Positions 42,180 through 51,122 of a stretch of DNA of 64,000 nucleotides are shown here, piece after piece (the first letter of the stretch is position 1; each line of letters starts with the position of its first letter). The stretch covers positions 2,728,001-2,792,000 of the forward strand of contig NZ_QTUC01000001.1 of the NCBI RefSeq assembly GCF_003386795.1. The letters run 5' to 3'. The translations under genes were made by a program, and so were the position numbers. Below the pieces are notes generated by a model. That model was not told where the DNA came from. It made no database searches and was given only the letters and a program-made list of their open reading frames with translations. This DNA comes from Thermasporomyces composti. GTDB taxonomy: Bacteria; Actinomycetota; Actinomycetes; Propionibacteriales; Actinopolymorphaceae.

Positions 42180-43010
42180 ATGAGCGGATGGACCACGTGG
42201 GGTCGACGATTGTGCCGAGTCATCCTGCTCTCTGGGATGCTCGTCGCGGCGGTCACGACCGTGGCCGCGCGGTCGCGTGTGGTACGTGCGGTCCACGAGT
42301 CCGTTCGAGGGCTCGGTCGGCGGTCGCGACCGCGCTGGTGGGTGCGTAGCGACGAGGACTCGGAGGGCCGGCGACGGGATCGGCTGCGCGGCGAGCACCT
42401 CGAGGCGGTGCAGACGGCGCAGCGCTTGGAAGACGCTCGAAGGACGGAGCGTCGAGACGCCTACGCGCGCTTCATGTGCCTGGTGCGGGAGTACGAGCGG
42501 GCCACCGCCGAGGTCGTGGCGGCACGGCGAGGCTCACGTCGCGCGATCGATCGGTCCGGGGCGGAGTGGACCGGCCTGGAGTGGATCGGGAACACCTCCG
42601 ACATCATCCTCGAGGCGTCCGAGCGGCAGGCCCGCGTGTGGACCGACCTGTGCCAGGCGCGCGAGGTGGTCCGGCTCTTGGGGCCGACCGGGATCCAGCC
42701 CTTGGCCGACCGCTGGCTCGAGGCGCTCGACGCGGGCCCAACGGCCGCTCAGCAGGCCCGAGAGGCTTTCGTCGCCTACGCGCGGGCCGACGTCGGGGTC
42801 GAGCCGAGCCCTGACCCTCACGTCGGGGACCACGCCGACGTCGCGAGGGCGCTGTCGGGACGCGACGCCGTGGGTGGCCGAAACGTCCACGCTCGGGACG
42901 TTCCTCGGCTTGAGCCTGGGACTAAGCCCGGCCGTCGCCAGGGCGGCGCCGCGGATCCGGACGGTGACTCTCGACCCGGCGGTCACGTGGACTCGAGGCC
43001 TGTGACCTGA
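42180..43010 (+). CDS. Conserved hypothetical membrane-anchored coiled-coil protein, paralogue B
   Basis: 276 residues. A hydrophobic helix at about 11-30 (VILLSGMLVAAVTTVAA) is followed by a very basic stretch, a long helix (RRDAYARFMCLVREYERAT), and the conserved tail LCQAREVVRLLGPTGIQ / DRWLEALDAG / ARADVGVEP, all of which align to the protein at 38831. The C-terminal 60 residues are unique and disordered. AGGAGGT is 4-5 bases before the ATG. Unknown role; the two paralogues bracket the haemoglobin operon. Confidence 0.62.
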   Translation: MSGWTTWGRRLCRVILLSGMLVAAVTTVAARSRVVRAVHESVRGLGRRSRPRWWVRSDEDSEGRRRDRLRGEHLEAVQTAQRLEDARRTERRDAYARFMCLVREYERATAEVVAARRGSRRAIDRSGAEWTGLEWIGNTSDIILEASERQARVWTDLCQAREVVRLLGPTGIQPLADRWLEALDAGPTAAQQAREAFVAYARADVGVEPSPDPHVGDHADVARALSGRDAVGGRNVHARDVPRLEPGTKPGRRQGGAADPDGDSRPGGHVDSRPVT

Positions 43011-43106
43011 AACCGGCCACCTCGATCCTTCGGACATGAGGTCGCCAGTGACGAGTAGGCTCGAAACGTACCCGTCGCCGGGCTCCCCGCGAGGGAGGGG
43101 GACGCC

Positions 43107-43766
43107 ATGGTCGTCCAGGTTCACGAGTCCCAACGGGTTCCCGTCGCGGGCGTCGAGCTGCACGCCGATCTCGGCGTTCCCGACCACGCGCGCGGTGTCG
43201 TGGTCTTCGCGCACGGGAGCGGCAGCAGCCGCTTCAGCCCACGGAACCGCTACGTCGCCGACGAGCTCCGGACCGCGGGTCTCTGCACGGTACTCGCTGA
43301 CCTCCTGACCCCACGGGAAGAGGAGATCGACCGCCGCACCGGTGAGCTGCGGTTCGCCATCGACATGCTGGCCGTCCGCGTCGCGGCGCTCACCGACTGG
43401 GTGACGACCTACGAGCCGACCGCGGATCTGCCGGTGGGCCTGTTCGGCGCGAGCACGGGCGCCGCCGCCGCGCTCATCGCGGCAGCCGCGCGACCCGAGG
43501 TGGTCACGGCGGTGGTCTCCCGAGGCGGTCGACCCGACCTCGCCGGCGAGTTCCTTCGCATCGTGCGCCAGCCCACACTGCTCATCGTCGGCGGCGCCGA
43601 CACCACAGTCCTCGAGCTCAACGAGGCGGCGCTCGAACTCCTGCCAGGCGAGAAGCGGCTGGAGGTCGTCCCGGGCGCTTCGCATCTGTTCGAGGAGCCC
43701 GGCGCTCTGGAGCAGGTCGCCGGGCTGGCGGCGTCTTGGTTCGTCGGTCACCTCGGCGGGTCGTAA
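43107..43766 (+). CDS. Alpha/beta hydrolase (dienelactone hydrolase-like)
   Basis: 219 residues with the catalytic triad Ser116 (GASTG), Asp165 (VGGADT) and His193 (GASHLFE). FAHGSGSS supplies the oxyanion-hole region. Dienelactone-hydrolase-like proteins of this size are often linked or fused to phosphoribosyltransferases in actinobacteria; no such gene is adjacent here. A long purine-rich GAGGGAGGGGGA site precedes the ATG. Substrate unknown. Confidence 0.82.
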   Translation: MVVQVHESQRVPVAGVELHADLGVPDHARGVVVFAHGSGSSRFSPRNRYVADELRTAGLCTVLADLLTPREEEIDRRTGELRFAIDMLAVRVAALTDWVTTYEPTADLPVGLFGASTGAAAALIAAAARPEVVTAVVSRGGRPDLAGEFLRIVRQPTLLIVGGADTTVLELNEAALELLPGEKRLEVVPGASHLFEEPGALEQVAGLAASWFVGHLGGS

Positions 43767-44025
43767 CCGCGCCCGCCACCCGAGCTGCCTGAGGTGTCTC
43801 ACCACCAAACCTGACGAGCTGCGCCCACGAGTTGACACGCCTGTCGGATGATGGGTGTAGGAGGGGGTGGCGTCGCGCAGGTGAGTCAGCCTCCTGGCAT
43901 CACGGGCGGTCGTCTCGCGTCGTCCGCGGGGTCCGCCACGGCCATGGCACCATGTCAAGTTCTGGTCCAAGGCGTGTCCCACGAGCACCTGCGCCGTGGG
44001 GGACCGCGGGTTTGGGGGAGCTGCG

Positions 44026-46716
44026 ATGACCGATGACGGGCGGCTGATCGCCGGGCGCTACCGGCTGACCGCTCGGCTCGGAAGCGGGGGCATGGGGGTG
44101 GTGTGGCAGGCGCGCGACGAGCGCCTCAACCGCCCCGTCGCGGTGAAGCGACTCTTCGTGCCCTCGTACCTGACGGGACCGGAGGCTGAACAGGCCAAGC
44201 TGCGCGCGATGCGGGAGAGTCGCATCGCGGCGCGCATCCAGCACCCGAACGTCGTCGCCATCTACGACGTGGTCGAGGACGACGGGCACCCCTGCCTCGT
44301 CATGGAGTACGTCCAGTCACGCAGCTTGGCGGAGGTGCTCGCCGAACGGGGCAGTCTCACCCCGGCCGAGGTCGCCCGGATCGGTGTCCAGATGGCGCAG
44401 GCACTGGCGTCCGCCCACGCGGCCGGCGTCGTGCACCGAGACATCAAGCCGGCGAACGTGCTCCTGGGCGTCGACGGCATGGCCAAGCTCGTGGACTTCG
44501 GGATCGCCCGGGCCGTCGGTGATGTGACCTTGACCGCGACCGGGCTGATCTCCGGCACGCCCGCTTACCTGGCGCCCGAGGTCGCGAGAGGAGGGGACGC
44601 CACCTTCGCGTCCGACGTGTTCTCCTTGGGCTCGACCTTGTACGCCGCGGTCGAGGGCGAGCCGCCCTTCGGCCGGGACGAGAACGCCATTGCGCTGCTC
44701 CACAAGGTGGCGTCCGGCGTCATCCGACCGCCGCGCCGGGCCGGACCGTTGACCGGCGTCTTGCTGCGTCTCCTCCACGTTCGCCCCGAGCAGCGGCCGA
44801 CCATGGCCCAGGCGGCGGTCGCGCTCGCGAACGTGGTAGCGGGATTCGCGCCGACCCAGCGGTTGGCCGCGCTCGCGGCGACGGAGACGAGCGCCGCCGA
44901 GACAGACCAGGAGGCCGTCGAGACGCGTGCGTTGCGGCCCGCGGCGGAGTCGCGAGCGTCTCACGCGCAGACGGCGGTCCTGCGGCCGGAGAGCACGTCG
45001 GGCGAGGCCAAGGTCGCCGAGGCCCCGACCGCGAAGGCCCAGGCCGTCGGAAGCGTGGGGAACACGGCCGTCGGCTCGTCGACCGTGGCCGTGCCCGCAG
45101 CCGAGCCGCTCGCCGCGTCAGGCGGCGCCGCGTCACCTCGGGTGACCACACGCCGGGGGAGTGGACTCCTGGACGCTTTGCGCGTCCGCCGCGCCGGGCG
45201 CCGGGCGCCGGTCGACTCCGAGCCGGTTCCGACAGCGCGGGCGGCCGAGCCGTCCGCGCCGGGTTCGACGGACGCGCCGGCCGTGACTGTCACCCCACCG
45301 CAGCTCGACGAAGACCTCGGCGGGGACACGGCGAGGCGGCCTGACGACGCCCAGACGTCCGCGATCGACGAGGCCCGCGTACCTCAGACGAGCCGGCTGT
45401 CGCGGCCCGCGGTCGGGGACAGCTCGACGACGGACGGGATCGAGACCGCTGACGAGGCAGCGACCGGTCCAGGGACAACCGACCACGAAGCGGTCGACGG
45501 CACGGCACAGCCGACGACGGACCAGGAGGCGGCCGACCCGGCTGGGGATGGCGCCGCGGTCGGGCGGGCCACGGACGAGGACGCGAACGCCGACCAGGCC
45601 GTCGACTCGGAGGCGGCCACGGACGAGGACGCGGCCGCCGAGCTCTCAAGGACCGAGCCCTCGAGCACCGAGGTTCCGACAACCGAGCCGGCGGACGCTC
45701 AGGCGCCCACGGTCAGCTCGGCTTCCGAGTCGCCGGCCTCCGCCGCGGCGGCTCTCGGCAACGGCGAGGTGTCCGAGCGGGCCGAGCCTGACGCCACAGC
45801 GGCGGTGACACATCGGCTTGACGCCGTGGCCGCTCCCACACTCGCCCTGAGCCAGCCGGTCACCGAGTCGGCGGGGGTGCAGGACTCCGCGCCGCTGGGC
45901 GACACCACACCGGGTGACACGACCCCGGGTGACACCACACCGGGTGGCGCCGCGCGAGGTGAGAGCGACGCAGGGGACGTCAGGTCAGCGGACGGCAGGT
46001 CGGGTGACCTCGTGTCGCCCGGACCCACGGAGGCGCTCACGCCTGTTCCCCAGGGCGCGCCGCTCGCCACCACGTGGCTCCCGGGCCAGGATGAGCTCTG
46101 GACCGACCGCACCGGTCGCCGCTGGGTGCCCGTGGTCGTGGTCGTCGTGCTGCTCCTCGCCCTCATCGGTGCCGTCGTCGCGGCGGCATGGGCGGCGTTC
46201 GGCGACCGGGACACGAGTCGGCAGCTCGACGACGCGAGCAAACCCTCGCCACAGGTGAGCTCGGTCGCGTCGGCGCCACCGTCGTCCACACCGACGCCCA
46301 CCCCGTCGCCGTCGGCGAGTCCGACGGCAGCACCGACGGTGACGGTGACGGTGACCGTGCCACCGCCCTCGTCACCGCCTGCGCAACCGCCTGCGCCAGC
46401 GAGCAAGGTCGCCGCCATCACCGAGTACTACGCCCTGATGCCTCACCAGCTCGAGGTCGGTTGGGCGCGCTTGACCCCGAGGTATCAGCAGAGGACCGCG
46501 CGAGGCTTCGGTGGCTACCAGAGCTTCTGGAACCAGATGGCGAGCGTGTCGGTCACCAACGTCCGCGACGCCGGAGGGAACCGGGTCACGGCCCAGGTCA
46601 CGTACGTGCGGAAGGACGGCCGGGTCTTCGTCGAGCGTCACCTCTACACGCTGGTGAACCAGGGTGGTCAGTGGCTCATCGACGCCTCGTCGGTCCTGTC
46701 GAGCGTCCAGCGCTGA
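44026..46716 (+). CDS. Transmembrane Ser/Thr protein kinase with extracellular NTF2-like domain
   Basis: 896 residues. The kinase domain (1-270) has GSGGMGVV, catalytic Lys41 (VAVKRL), HRDIKPANVL and DFGIAR. A disordered Ala/Glu/Asp/Thr linker of about 400 residues includes three perfect GDTTP-type pentapeptide repeats. A transmembrane helix lies near 701-722 (VVVVVVLLLALIGAVVAAAW), then a Ser/Pro/Thr stalk and a C-terminal domain (ITEYYALMPHQLEVGW to LIDASSV) typical of NTF2-like sensor domains. No PASTA repeats, so muropeptide sensing is unlikely. ATG at 44026 with GGGGAG 7 bases before it. Confidence 0.87.
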   Translation: MTDDGRLIAGRYRLTARLGSGGMGVVWQARDERLNRPVAVKRLFVPSYLTGPEAEQAKLRAMRESRIAARIQHPNVVAIYDVVEDDGHPCLVMEYVQSRSLAEVLAERGSLTPAEVARIGVQMAQALASAHAAGVVHRDIKPANVLLGVDGMAKLVDFGIARAVGDVTLTATGLISGTPAYLAPEVARGGDATFASDVFSLGSTLYAAVEGEPPFGRDENAIALLHKVASGVIRPPRRAGPLTGVLLRLLHVRPEQRPTMAQAAVALANVVAGFAPTQRLAALAATETSAAETDQEAVETRALRPAAESRASHAQTAVLRPESTSGEAKVAEAPTAKAQAVGSVGNTAVGSSTVAVPAAEPLAASGGAASPRVTTRRGSGLLDALRVRRAGRRAPVDSEPVPTARAAEPSAPGSTDAPAVTVTPPQLDEDLGGDTARRPDDAQTSAIDEARVPQTSRLSRPAVGDSSTTDGIETADEAATGPGTTDHEAVDGTAQPTTDQEAADPAGDGAAVGRATDEDANADQAVDSEAATDEDAAAELSRTEPSSTEVPTTEPADAQAPTVSSASESPASAAAALGNGEVSERAEPDATAAVTHRLDAVAAPTLALSQPVTESAGVQDSAPLGDTTPGDTTPGDTTPGGAARGESDAGDVRSADGRSGDLVSPGPTEALTPVPQGAPLATTWLPGQDELWTDRTGRRWVPVVVVVVLLLALIGAVVAAAWAAFGDRDTSRQLDDASKPSPQVSSVASAPPSSTPTPTPSPSASPTAAPTVTVTVTVPPPSSPPAQPPAPASKVAAITEYYALMPHQLEVGWARLTPRYQQRTARGFGGYQSFWNQMASVSVTNVRDAGGNRVTAQVTYVRKDGRVFVERHLYTLVNQGGQWLIDASSVLSSVQR
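45901..45945 (+). repeat. Three tandem 15-base units encoding DTTPG in the kinase linker
   Basis: GACACCACACCGGGT occurs three times in a row (middle copy with third-position changes). It encodes DTTPG repeats in the disordered linker of the Ser/Thr kinase and is a likely length-variable site. Confidence 0.7.
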
Positions 46717-46957
46717 CACCCATGTGCCCGAGCCGGCACCGTGCCGTTCGCGCCGGCCGAACCGCCGTGGCTCCGCATGTCCCCAGTTCGCCCGCCGGCG
46801 TGACGGCATGAGCCCGAGGTTCCGCGGATGCCTCGCCGCGAGGGACATCACGAGGCAACCCGAAGCGTCCGGCGGGCGTCCAGGGTTATGCCCACACGGT
46901 GACGGGGTGGCTGGTGGAGACGCGTCCATGACACCGGGGATGGGAGGAGCCGACGAC

Positions 46958-47692
46958 ATGGCGTGGAGTGGGGTCAGTCGGTGGCGTGTCGGTGTCCTCG
47001 TGTCGGCTCTGGTCGTCGGATCGCTCACGGGCTGTGGCGCCGGCTCGTCGCCCGAGCCGTGGACCGCGCCGAGCCGGGAGCCCGATCCCCCGCCCACGAC
47101 CGAACCCACGCCCACGCGCGAACCGACGCGCGACCCGACACCGGCGAGGACCCCACCGCCCGGTGTTCGCATCTCCGCGCAGGTCACCCAGCTCGGCGAC
47201 AGCCGCCTCGCGATCGACTACCAGGTCGCCAACGGTGGTGACGAGCCGATCGTGGTGTTCGACGGGGTGCCCGCGCGGGACAGCCCGAACCCGGCCGAAC
47301 CCGTAGCGGAGGCGTTCTACGCGATCGGGACCGGCTCCTTCGGCGCACGTCTCACCAAGCAGGTGTTCCCGACACCGCCCGGGGTGGCGGTCCACGCGCG
47401 GCACGTGCTGCACGGCACGGTGGTCCCACCCGGCCGCTCCGTGGAAGCGCACGCCGAGACCGATGTGCCGACGACAACCCGGTATCCGTACCAGGGGGTC
47501 GGCGGCCAACCGCCCGTGCCGGCGACGATCCACGAGGTCGAGCTGTGTCTGGGGGTCGCCCGCGCGGCGGACGTCCACCCACTCCCCACCGGTTCCGACC
47601 CCGCGCATCCGGTCTACGCGCACGACGAGTTCACGTTCCGCCACCAGTACGTCTGGTGCTCTGGGCCCTACGGCGTGAGCGTCGGCGAGTGA
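46958..47692 (+). CDS. Putative lipoprotein, function unknown
   Basis: 244 residues with a type II signal peptide: WRVGVLVSALVVGSLTGC, lipidated Cys26. A Pro/Thr/Arg-rich linker (residues 30-70) follows, then a beta-rich globular domain with LAIDYQVANGGDEPIVVFD reminiscent of an immunoglobulin-like or intracellular-proteinase-inhibitor fold. Two Cys near the C-terminal half (VELCLG and VWCSG) could form a disulfide. Start at 46958 because GGGAGGAG is 8 bases upstream; ATGs at 46928 and 46940 are in frame. It follows the kinase by 241 bases and may not be co-transcribed. Confidence 0.7.
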   Translation: MAWSGVSRWRVGVLVSALVVGSLTGCGAGSSPEPWTAPSREPDPPPTTEPTPTREPTRDPTPARTPPPGVRISAQVTQLGDSRLAIDYQVANGGDEPIVVFDGVPARDSPNPAEPVAEAFYAIGTGSFGARLTKQVFPTPPGVAVHARHVLHGTVVPPGRSVEAHAETDVPTTTRYPYQGVGGQPPVPATIHEVELCLGVARAADVHPLPTGSDPAHPVYAHDEFTFRHQYVWCSGPYGVSVGE

Positions 47693-47701
47693 GATAGCAC
47701 C

Positions 47702-47729
47702 GCGCCCGGGGCACAGGCGCCCCGGGCGC
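47702..47729. terminator. Perfect 11-bp GC hairpin between convergent genes
   Basis: GCGCCCGGGGC, loop ACAGGC, GCCCCGGGCGC. It lies between the stops of the lipoprotein gene and the minus-strand oxidoreductase gene, so it can serve both directions. No T-tract follows, as is common in high-GC actinobacteria. Confidence 0.8.
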
Positions 47730-47760
47730 CTCCATCCCGCGCGCTCGCTCGCCGGCGTCG

Positions 47761-48834
47761 TCAGCGACCGGCGAGCACCCGGATGATCTCGGCGAACAGA
47801 TCGAGGTCGGCCACGAAGTCCTCCGGGCTGGTCTTGGGCGGGAAGCCCTCGGTGACGGCCCGGTGGAAGTACTCCAGCTCGTGGGTGTACGGGTCCTTCA
47901 GATGCGGCCGGGTCACGGTCCGGGTGAACGCGTCGCCGGAGGTCTCCTCGATCACCAGAAGCGTCGGGAAGTGCCGGACATAGGGGGTGTCGTACTGGAC
48001 CCGCACGGAGGACGTCTCGCCGTAGACCTCGATGTGCGCGTCGAAGCGACGCTGCTCGTCGACGCCGGTCTCGTAGGTGACGACGAAGTCGTCGTAGTCG
48101 AGCAAGGCCGCGAGGAAGCCGCCGCCTTGCCAGTGCCGGGCGGCCGCGACCCCGCGGGGTCGTCCGAGTAGCTCCCGCAGGGCAGACAGGTCGTGGCAGC
48201 CCAGGCCGCACAGGAGCCGGTAGGCGGCGACGAGGTCGTCCGGCACGTCCCCGATCGCGTCCCGGACCAGACGTCGGCCCCGCGCGCGACGCTCGGCGAT
48301 GGCGTCGGAGGGAACATCAGGTGGCCGGACGACGGGGGTGGTCTGCTCGATGATGAGCCGGTTCCGGCCGATGATGTCGCGCACCCTCGCGTAGTTGACC
48401 CGACCGAGGCTGGCGACCTTCGCCTTGGCCTCCTCGAACGCCGGAGCGAAGCGTCGCATGTAACCGACCATGACGGTGAGTCCGGTCCGGTCGCGGGTGT
48501 CGATCACCTCGTCGGCCTCACGACGGCTCAGGCACATCGGCTTCTCCACCAGCACGTGCGCGCCTTGCCGCAGGGCCTCGACGACGTACTGGGTGTGGTA
48601 CTCGTCGCTGGTGAGGACGAGGACACAGTCGAGCTCTTGCTCGCGCAGCATGGTCGTCGCGTCGGTGTACCTGGCGTGGACGCCATATCGGTCGCCGACC
48701 GTCTTCAGCAGTGTCGGGGAGATGTCGCAGACTGCGCGAAGGTCGTAGAGCTCGGGGAGCGAGCGCAGGATCGGCAGGTGGATGATCTGCGCGACTTCGC
48801 CGAGGCCGATGACCCCGGTCCGGAGTGGACTCAC
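47761..48834 (-). CDS. Gfo/Idh/MocA-family oxidoreductase 1
   Basis: 357 residues. NAD(P)-binding motif GVIGLGEVAQIIHLP (residues 7-21), the EKPM motif (VLVEKPMCLS) with the conserved Lys, and a C-terminal beta-sheet substrate domain with the CHDLSALRELLG helix carrying His/Asp. GTG start with GAGGAGGG about 9 bases upstream. It is 90 bases downstream of the glycosidase gene on the same strand and likely co-transcribed. Members oxidise or epimerise sugars and inositols; the substrate here probably comes from the glycosidase. Confidence 0.85.
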   Translation of the reverse strand: MSPLRTGVIGLGEVAQIIHLPILRSLPELYDLRAVCDISPTLLKTVGDRYGVHARYTDATTMLREQELDCVLVLTSDEYHTQYVVEALRQGAHVLVEKPMCLSRREADEVIDTRDRTGLTVMVGYMRRFAPAFEEAKAKVASLGRVNYARVRDIIGRNRLIIEQTTPVVRPPDVPSDAIAERRARGRRLVRDAIGDVPDDLVAAYRLLCGLGCHDLSALRELLGRPRGVAAARHWQGGGFLAALLDYDDFVVTYETGVDEQRRFDAHIEVYGETSSVRVQYDTPYVRHFPTLLVIEETSGDAFTRTVTRPHLKDPYTHELEYFHRAVTEGFPPKTSPEDFVADLDLFAEIIRVLAGR

Positions 48835-48924
48835 CGCTCGGCCCTCCTCGACGGCCCGATCTGGCTCAGCATCGGGCGCTCCTCGTGAAACCCTGTGGCA
48901 ATCGTGGCTCTACGCCGGCCGTCG

Positions 48925-50949
48925 TCACCGCGGGGAGACGACGACCAGGCCGTGGCCGTCGACCAGCGTGACGGTGGTGCGCACGTAGCCGTCCTCCCAC
49001 GACGCCGGCAGCTCCTGCCCGTGCGGCTGCAGAGTCACCCGCGGGGTGGGGCCGTCCCACCGGATGGCGAGCTCACAGTCGACGAGCGGGAAGGGATCGG
49101 TCACCAGGTCGAGCCGGTCACCTTGGCGAGACGGCAGGAAGCTCAGCAGGTGGACGACCCGGGTGTCGCCCCGGTCGACCACGGAGGTCTCCAGGTGGGC
49201 TGGTCCACCGGCGCGAAGCAGCGGGTCCGGCAGGAGGCGCCGGAGGCACGCGCCGAGCACCTCGCGGTAGGCGACGTAGCCGTGGCGGGCGAACGCGTAC
49301 AGCAGCGGCTCCGCGACGGTGATGACCCGGCCCCGGCCCACCGCGTTCTCCACGATCGCCGCGTGGTCGGTCTCGCGGTCGGGCGGGGTGTAGCTGTGCC
49401 CACAGAAGTTGTCGTAGGAACGCTCGAAGTACGGCTCGACCACCGTCGCCAACGTCGTGGCGGTGGCGGACGGCCGCAGGCGCAGGCCGCGCTCGTACAC
49501 CACCGTGTCCCGGTCGGAGACGGACCCCGCGAGGTCGCGGAGCGGGTCGGTCAGGCGAAGGAACGTGTGGGTGTACGGCGACTCCTCGAGCGCCTCCACA
49601 CCCAGCTCCGGCAGGATCGGCGCGGTCCCATCGGCACAGGCCGCCCCGACGACGAGCGCGCTCCCACCGGCGTGGAGGTAGTCGGCGAGGGCTCGGCGGC
49701 CGGCAGCGTCGAGGCGGGTGGACTCCGGGACGACGAGGACCCGGTAGCGATCGAGCCGCGCGTCCGGCGTCGTGACGTCGAACTGGTGACGGAGCTGCTG
49801 GAGCGCTCGCACCGCGCCGATCTGCGCGTCGTCGGGCGCGTGGTCCAGCTCCGGTCCCTGGCTCACCAGGATCGCGACCTCCGTGCGGATCTCGCCGTCG
49901 ACCACGAACGGCTCGCAGGCGCGCAGGTGTCGGTAGACGTCACCGATCAGTCGGTACGCCGCCCGGTCGGGAGCACCCCGGGGATGGAGCACGTCCCCCA
50001 CGCTCACCCCGAACCCGAGGGAGAGCAGTTGGCACGCCTCGTACTTCAAGGCGGCGGCCGGCTTGTAGCCGGCGTTGTCGCCCCAGCTGCGGTGGAAGCG
50101 CCCGGTCATGCCGAATGCCGGTAGCCCGCACGCGCGCACGAACCGCCCGATGAACGGCGTATAGCTGTAGCCCCAGCCCCCGGTGGGGAGGGCCTCGATC
50201 TCCACGTGGGTGGCGAACTCACGCTCGTGCGGGGCGAGGGTCCGGGGCCTGGAGTTGAAGAAGATCGTGGCGGGCTGGCTCCGGGCGTTCGCCGCGCGCA
50301 CCATGTCCCGGTACCGCGCCATGTAGCGGTGCGCCACCATGCGCGCGTAGCGGCTCCGGTGCTCTGGGTCGGTCGGGTCCAGACCGGCCTTGCGCATGCC
50401 GTCCACGGCCCAGCGGCTCACGCTCGGCTGGTCCCAGCACATGTCGAGGAAGATGCCGTCGACCGGCGCGAACCGGCGCAGCACCTCGTCGAGCTGGTCG
50501 GCGAAGTAGTCCTGGTACGGGCTGGACATGTCCAGGATCTGCCAGCCCGCCTCGAAGGCGGAGGAAGCCCGCTTGACCTGTCGCAGGTCCGGGCCGAGGG
50601 CGACCCACTCCGGGTGCGTGTTGGCGGCGTACTCGTCGCACTGCACGCTCAGGTAGATCGGGGTCTTGATGCCGACCGCCCGCAGCGCCTCCCGCTGCTC
50701 AGCGAGCAGGTCCAGGCCGGCCGGCAGCCCAGGGTGTCGCGCCGGATGGTCGGTGTCGAAGTAGAGGTGGCCGTGATGGCACTTGGCGAAGAGCGTGACG
50801 GCGTCGACCCCGGCCTCGACGAAGGGCTCGGCGAACGTGGAGGGGTCGAAGTCGGTGCCGACGTCAGGGATGCCTGGTCCGGTGTGGAAGTCGAGGTGGA
50901 TGTGACGCCGGGGAAGTGAGGGGGCGACGGTCGTGGAGGCGTCTGACAT
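48925..50949 (-). CDS. GHL6/GH42-like glycoside hydrolase with trimerisation domain
   Basis: 674 residues, no signal peptide, so probably cytosolic. The N-terminal part (IHLDFHTGPGIPD, FAKCHHGHLYFDT, GIFLDMCWDQPS) matches the hypothetical glycosidase-6 (GHL6) barrel found with alpha-fucosidase and beta-galactosidase-like proteins. The middle (LVVPESTRLDAAGRRALADY) is a beta-galactosidase trimerisation-type glutamine-amidotransferase fold, and a beta domain ends the protein. GGAAGGAG lies 5 bases before the ATG. It is divergent from the enolase-superfamily gene at 51123. Activity cannot be named; hydrolysis of an imported oligosaccharide is the likely role. Confidence 0.78.
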   Translation of the reverse strand: MSDASTTVAPSLPRRHIHLDFHTGPGIPDVGTDFDPSTFAEPFVEAGVDAVTLFAKCHHGHLYFDTDHPARHPGLPAGLDLLAEQREALRAVGIKTPIYLSVQCDEYAANTHPEWVALGPDLRQVKRASSAFEAGWQILDMSSPYQDYFADQLDEVLRRFAPVDGIFLDMCWDQPSVSRWAVDGMRKAGLDPTDPEHRSRYARMVAHRYMARYRDMVRAANARSQPATIFFNSRPRTLAPHEREFATHVEIEALPTGGWGYSYTPFIGRFVRACGLPAFGMTGRFHRSWGDNAGYKPAAALKYEACQLLSLGFGVSVGDVLHPRGAPDRAAYRLIGDVYRHLRACEPFVVDGEIRTEVAILVSQGPELDHAPDDAQIGAVRALQQLRHQFDVTTPDARLDRYRVLVVPESTRLDAAGRRALADYLHAGGSALVVGAACADGTAPILPELGVEALEESPYTHTFLRLTDPLRDLAGSVSDRDTVVYERGLRLRPSATATTLATVVEPYFERSYDNFCGHSYTPPDRETDHAAIVENAVGRGRVITVAEPLLYAFARHGYVAYREVLGACLRRLLPDPLLRAGGPAHLETSVVDRGDTRVVHLLSFLPSRQGDRLDLVTDPFPLVDCELAIRWDGPTPRVTLQPHGQELPASWEDGYVRTTVTLVDGHGLVVVSPR

Positions 50950-51122
50950 CTGACTCCTTCCGGTCTGGACTTCGACCTACTCTGCCGCATCGCGCCAGCG
51001 CGCGGGGATGTCGTCTCGGCAGCGTGCGTGTCCTATGACGGACTCGGACCGGGTCACGCTCTGTCCCCCGTTGCTAGCGTCCACGCACAGGAACCGTGGG
51101 ACCGCGTCGTGGAAGGCCTCGC

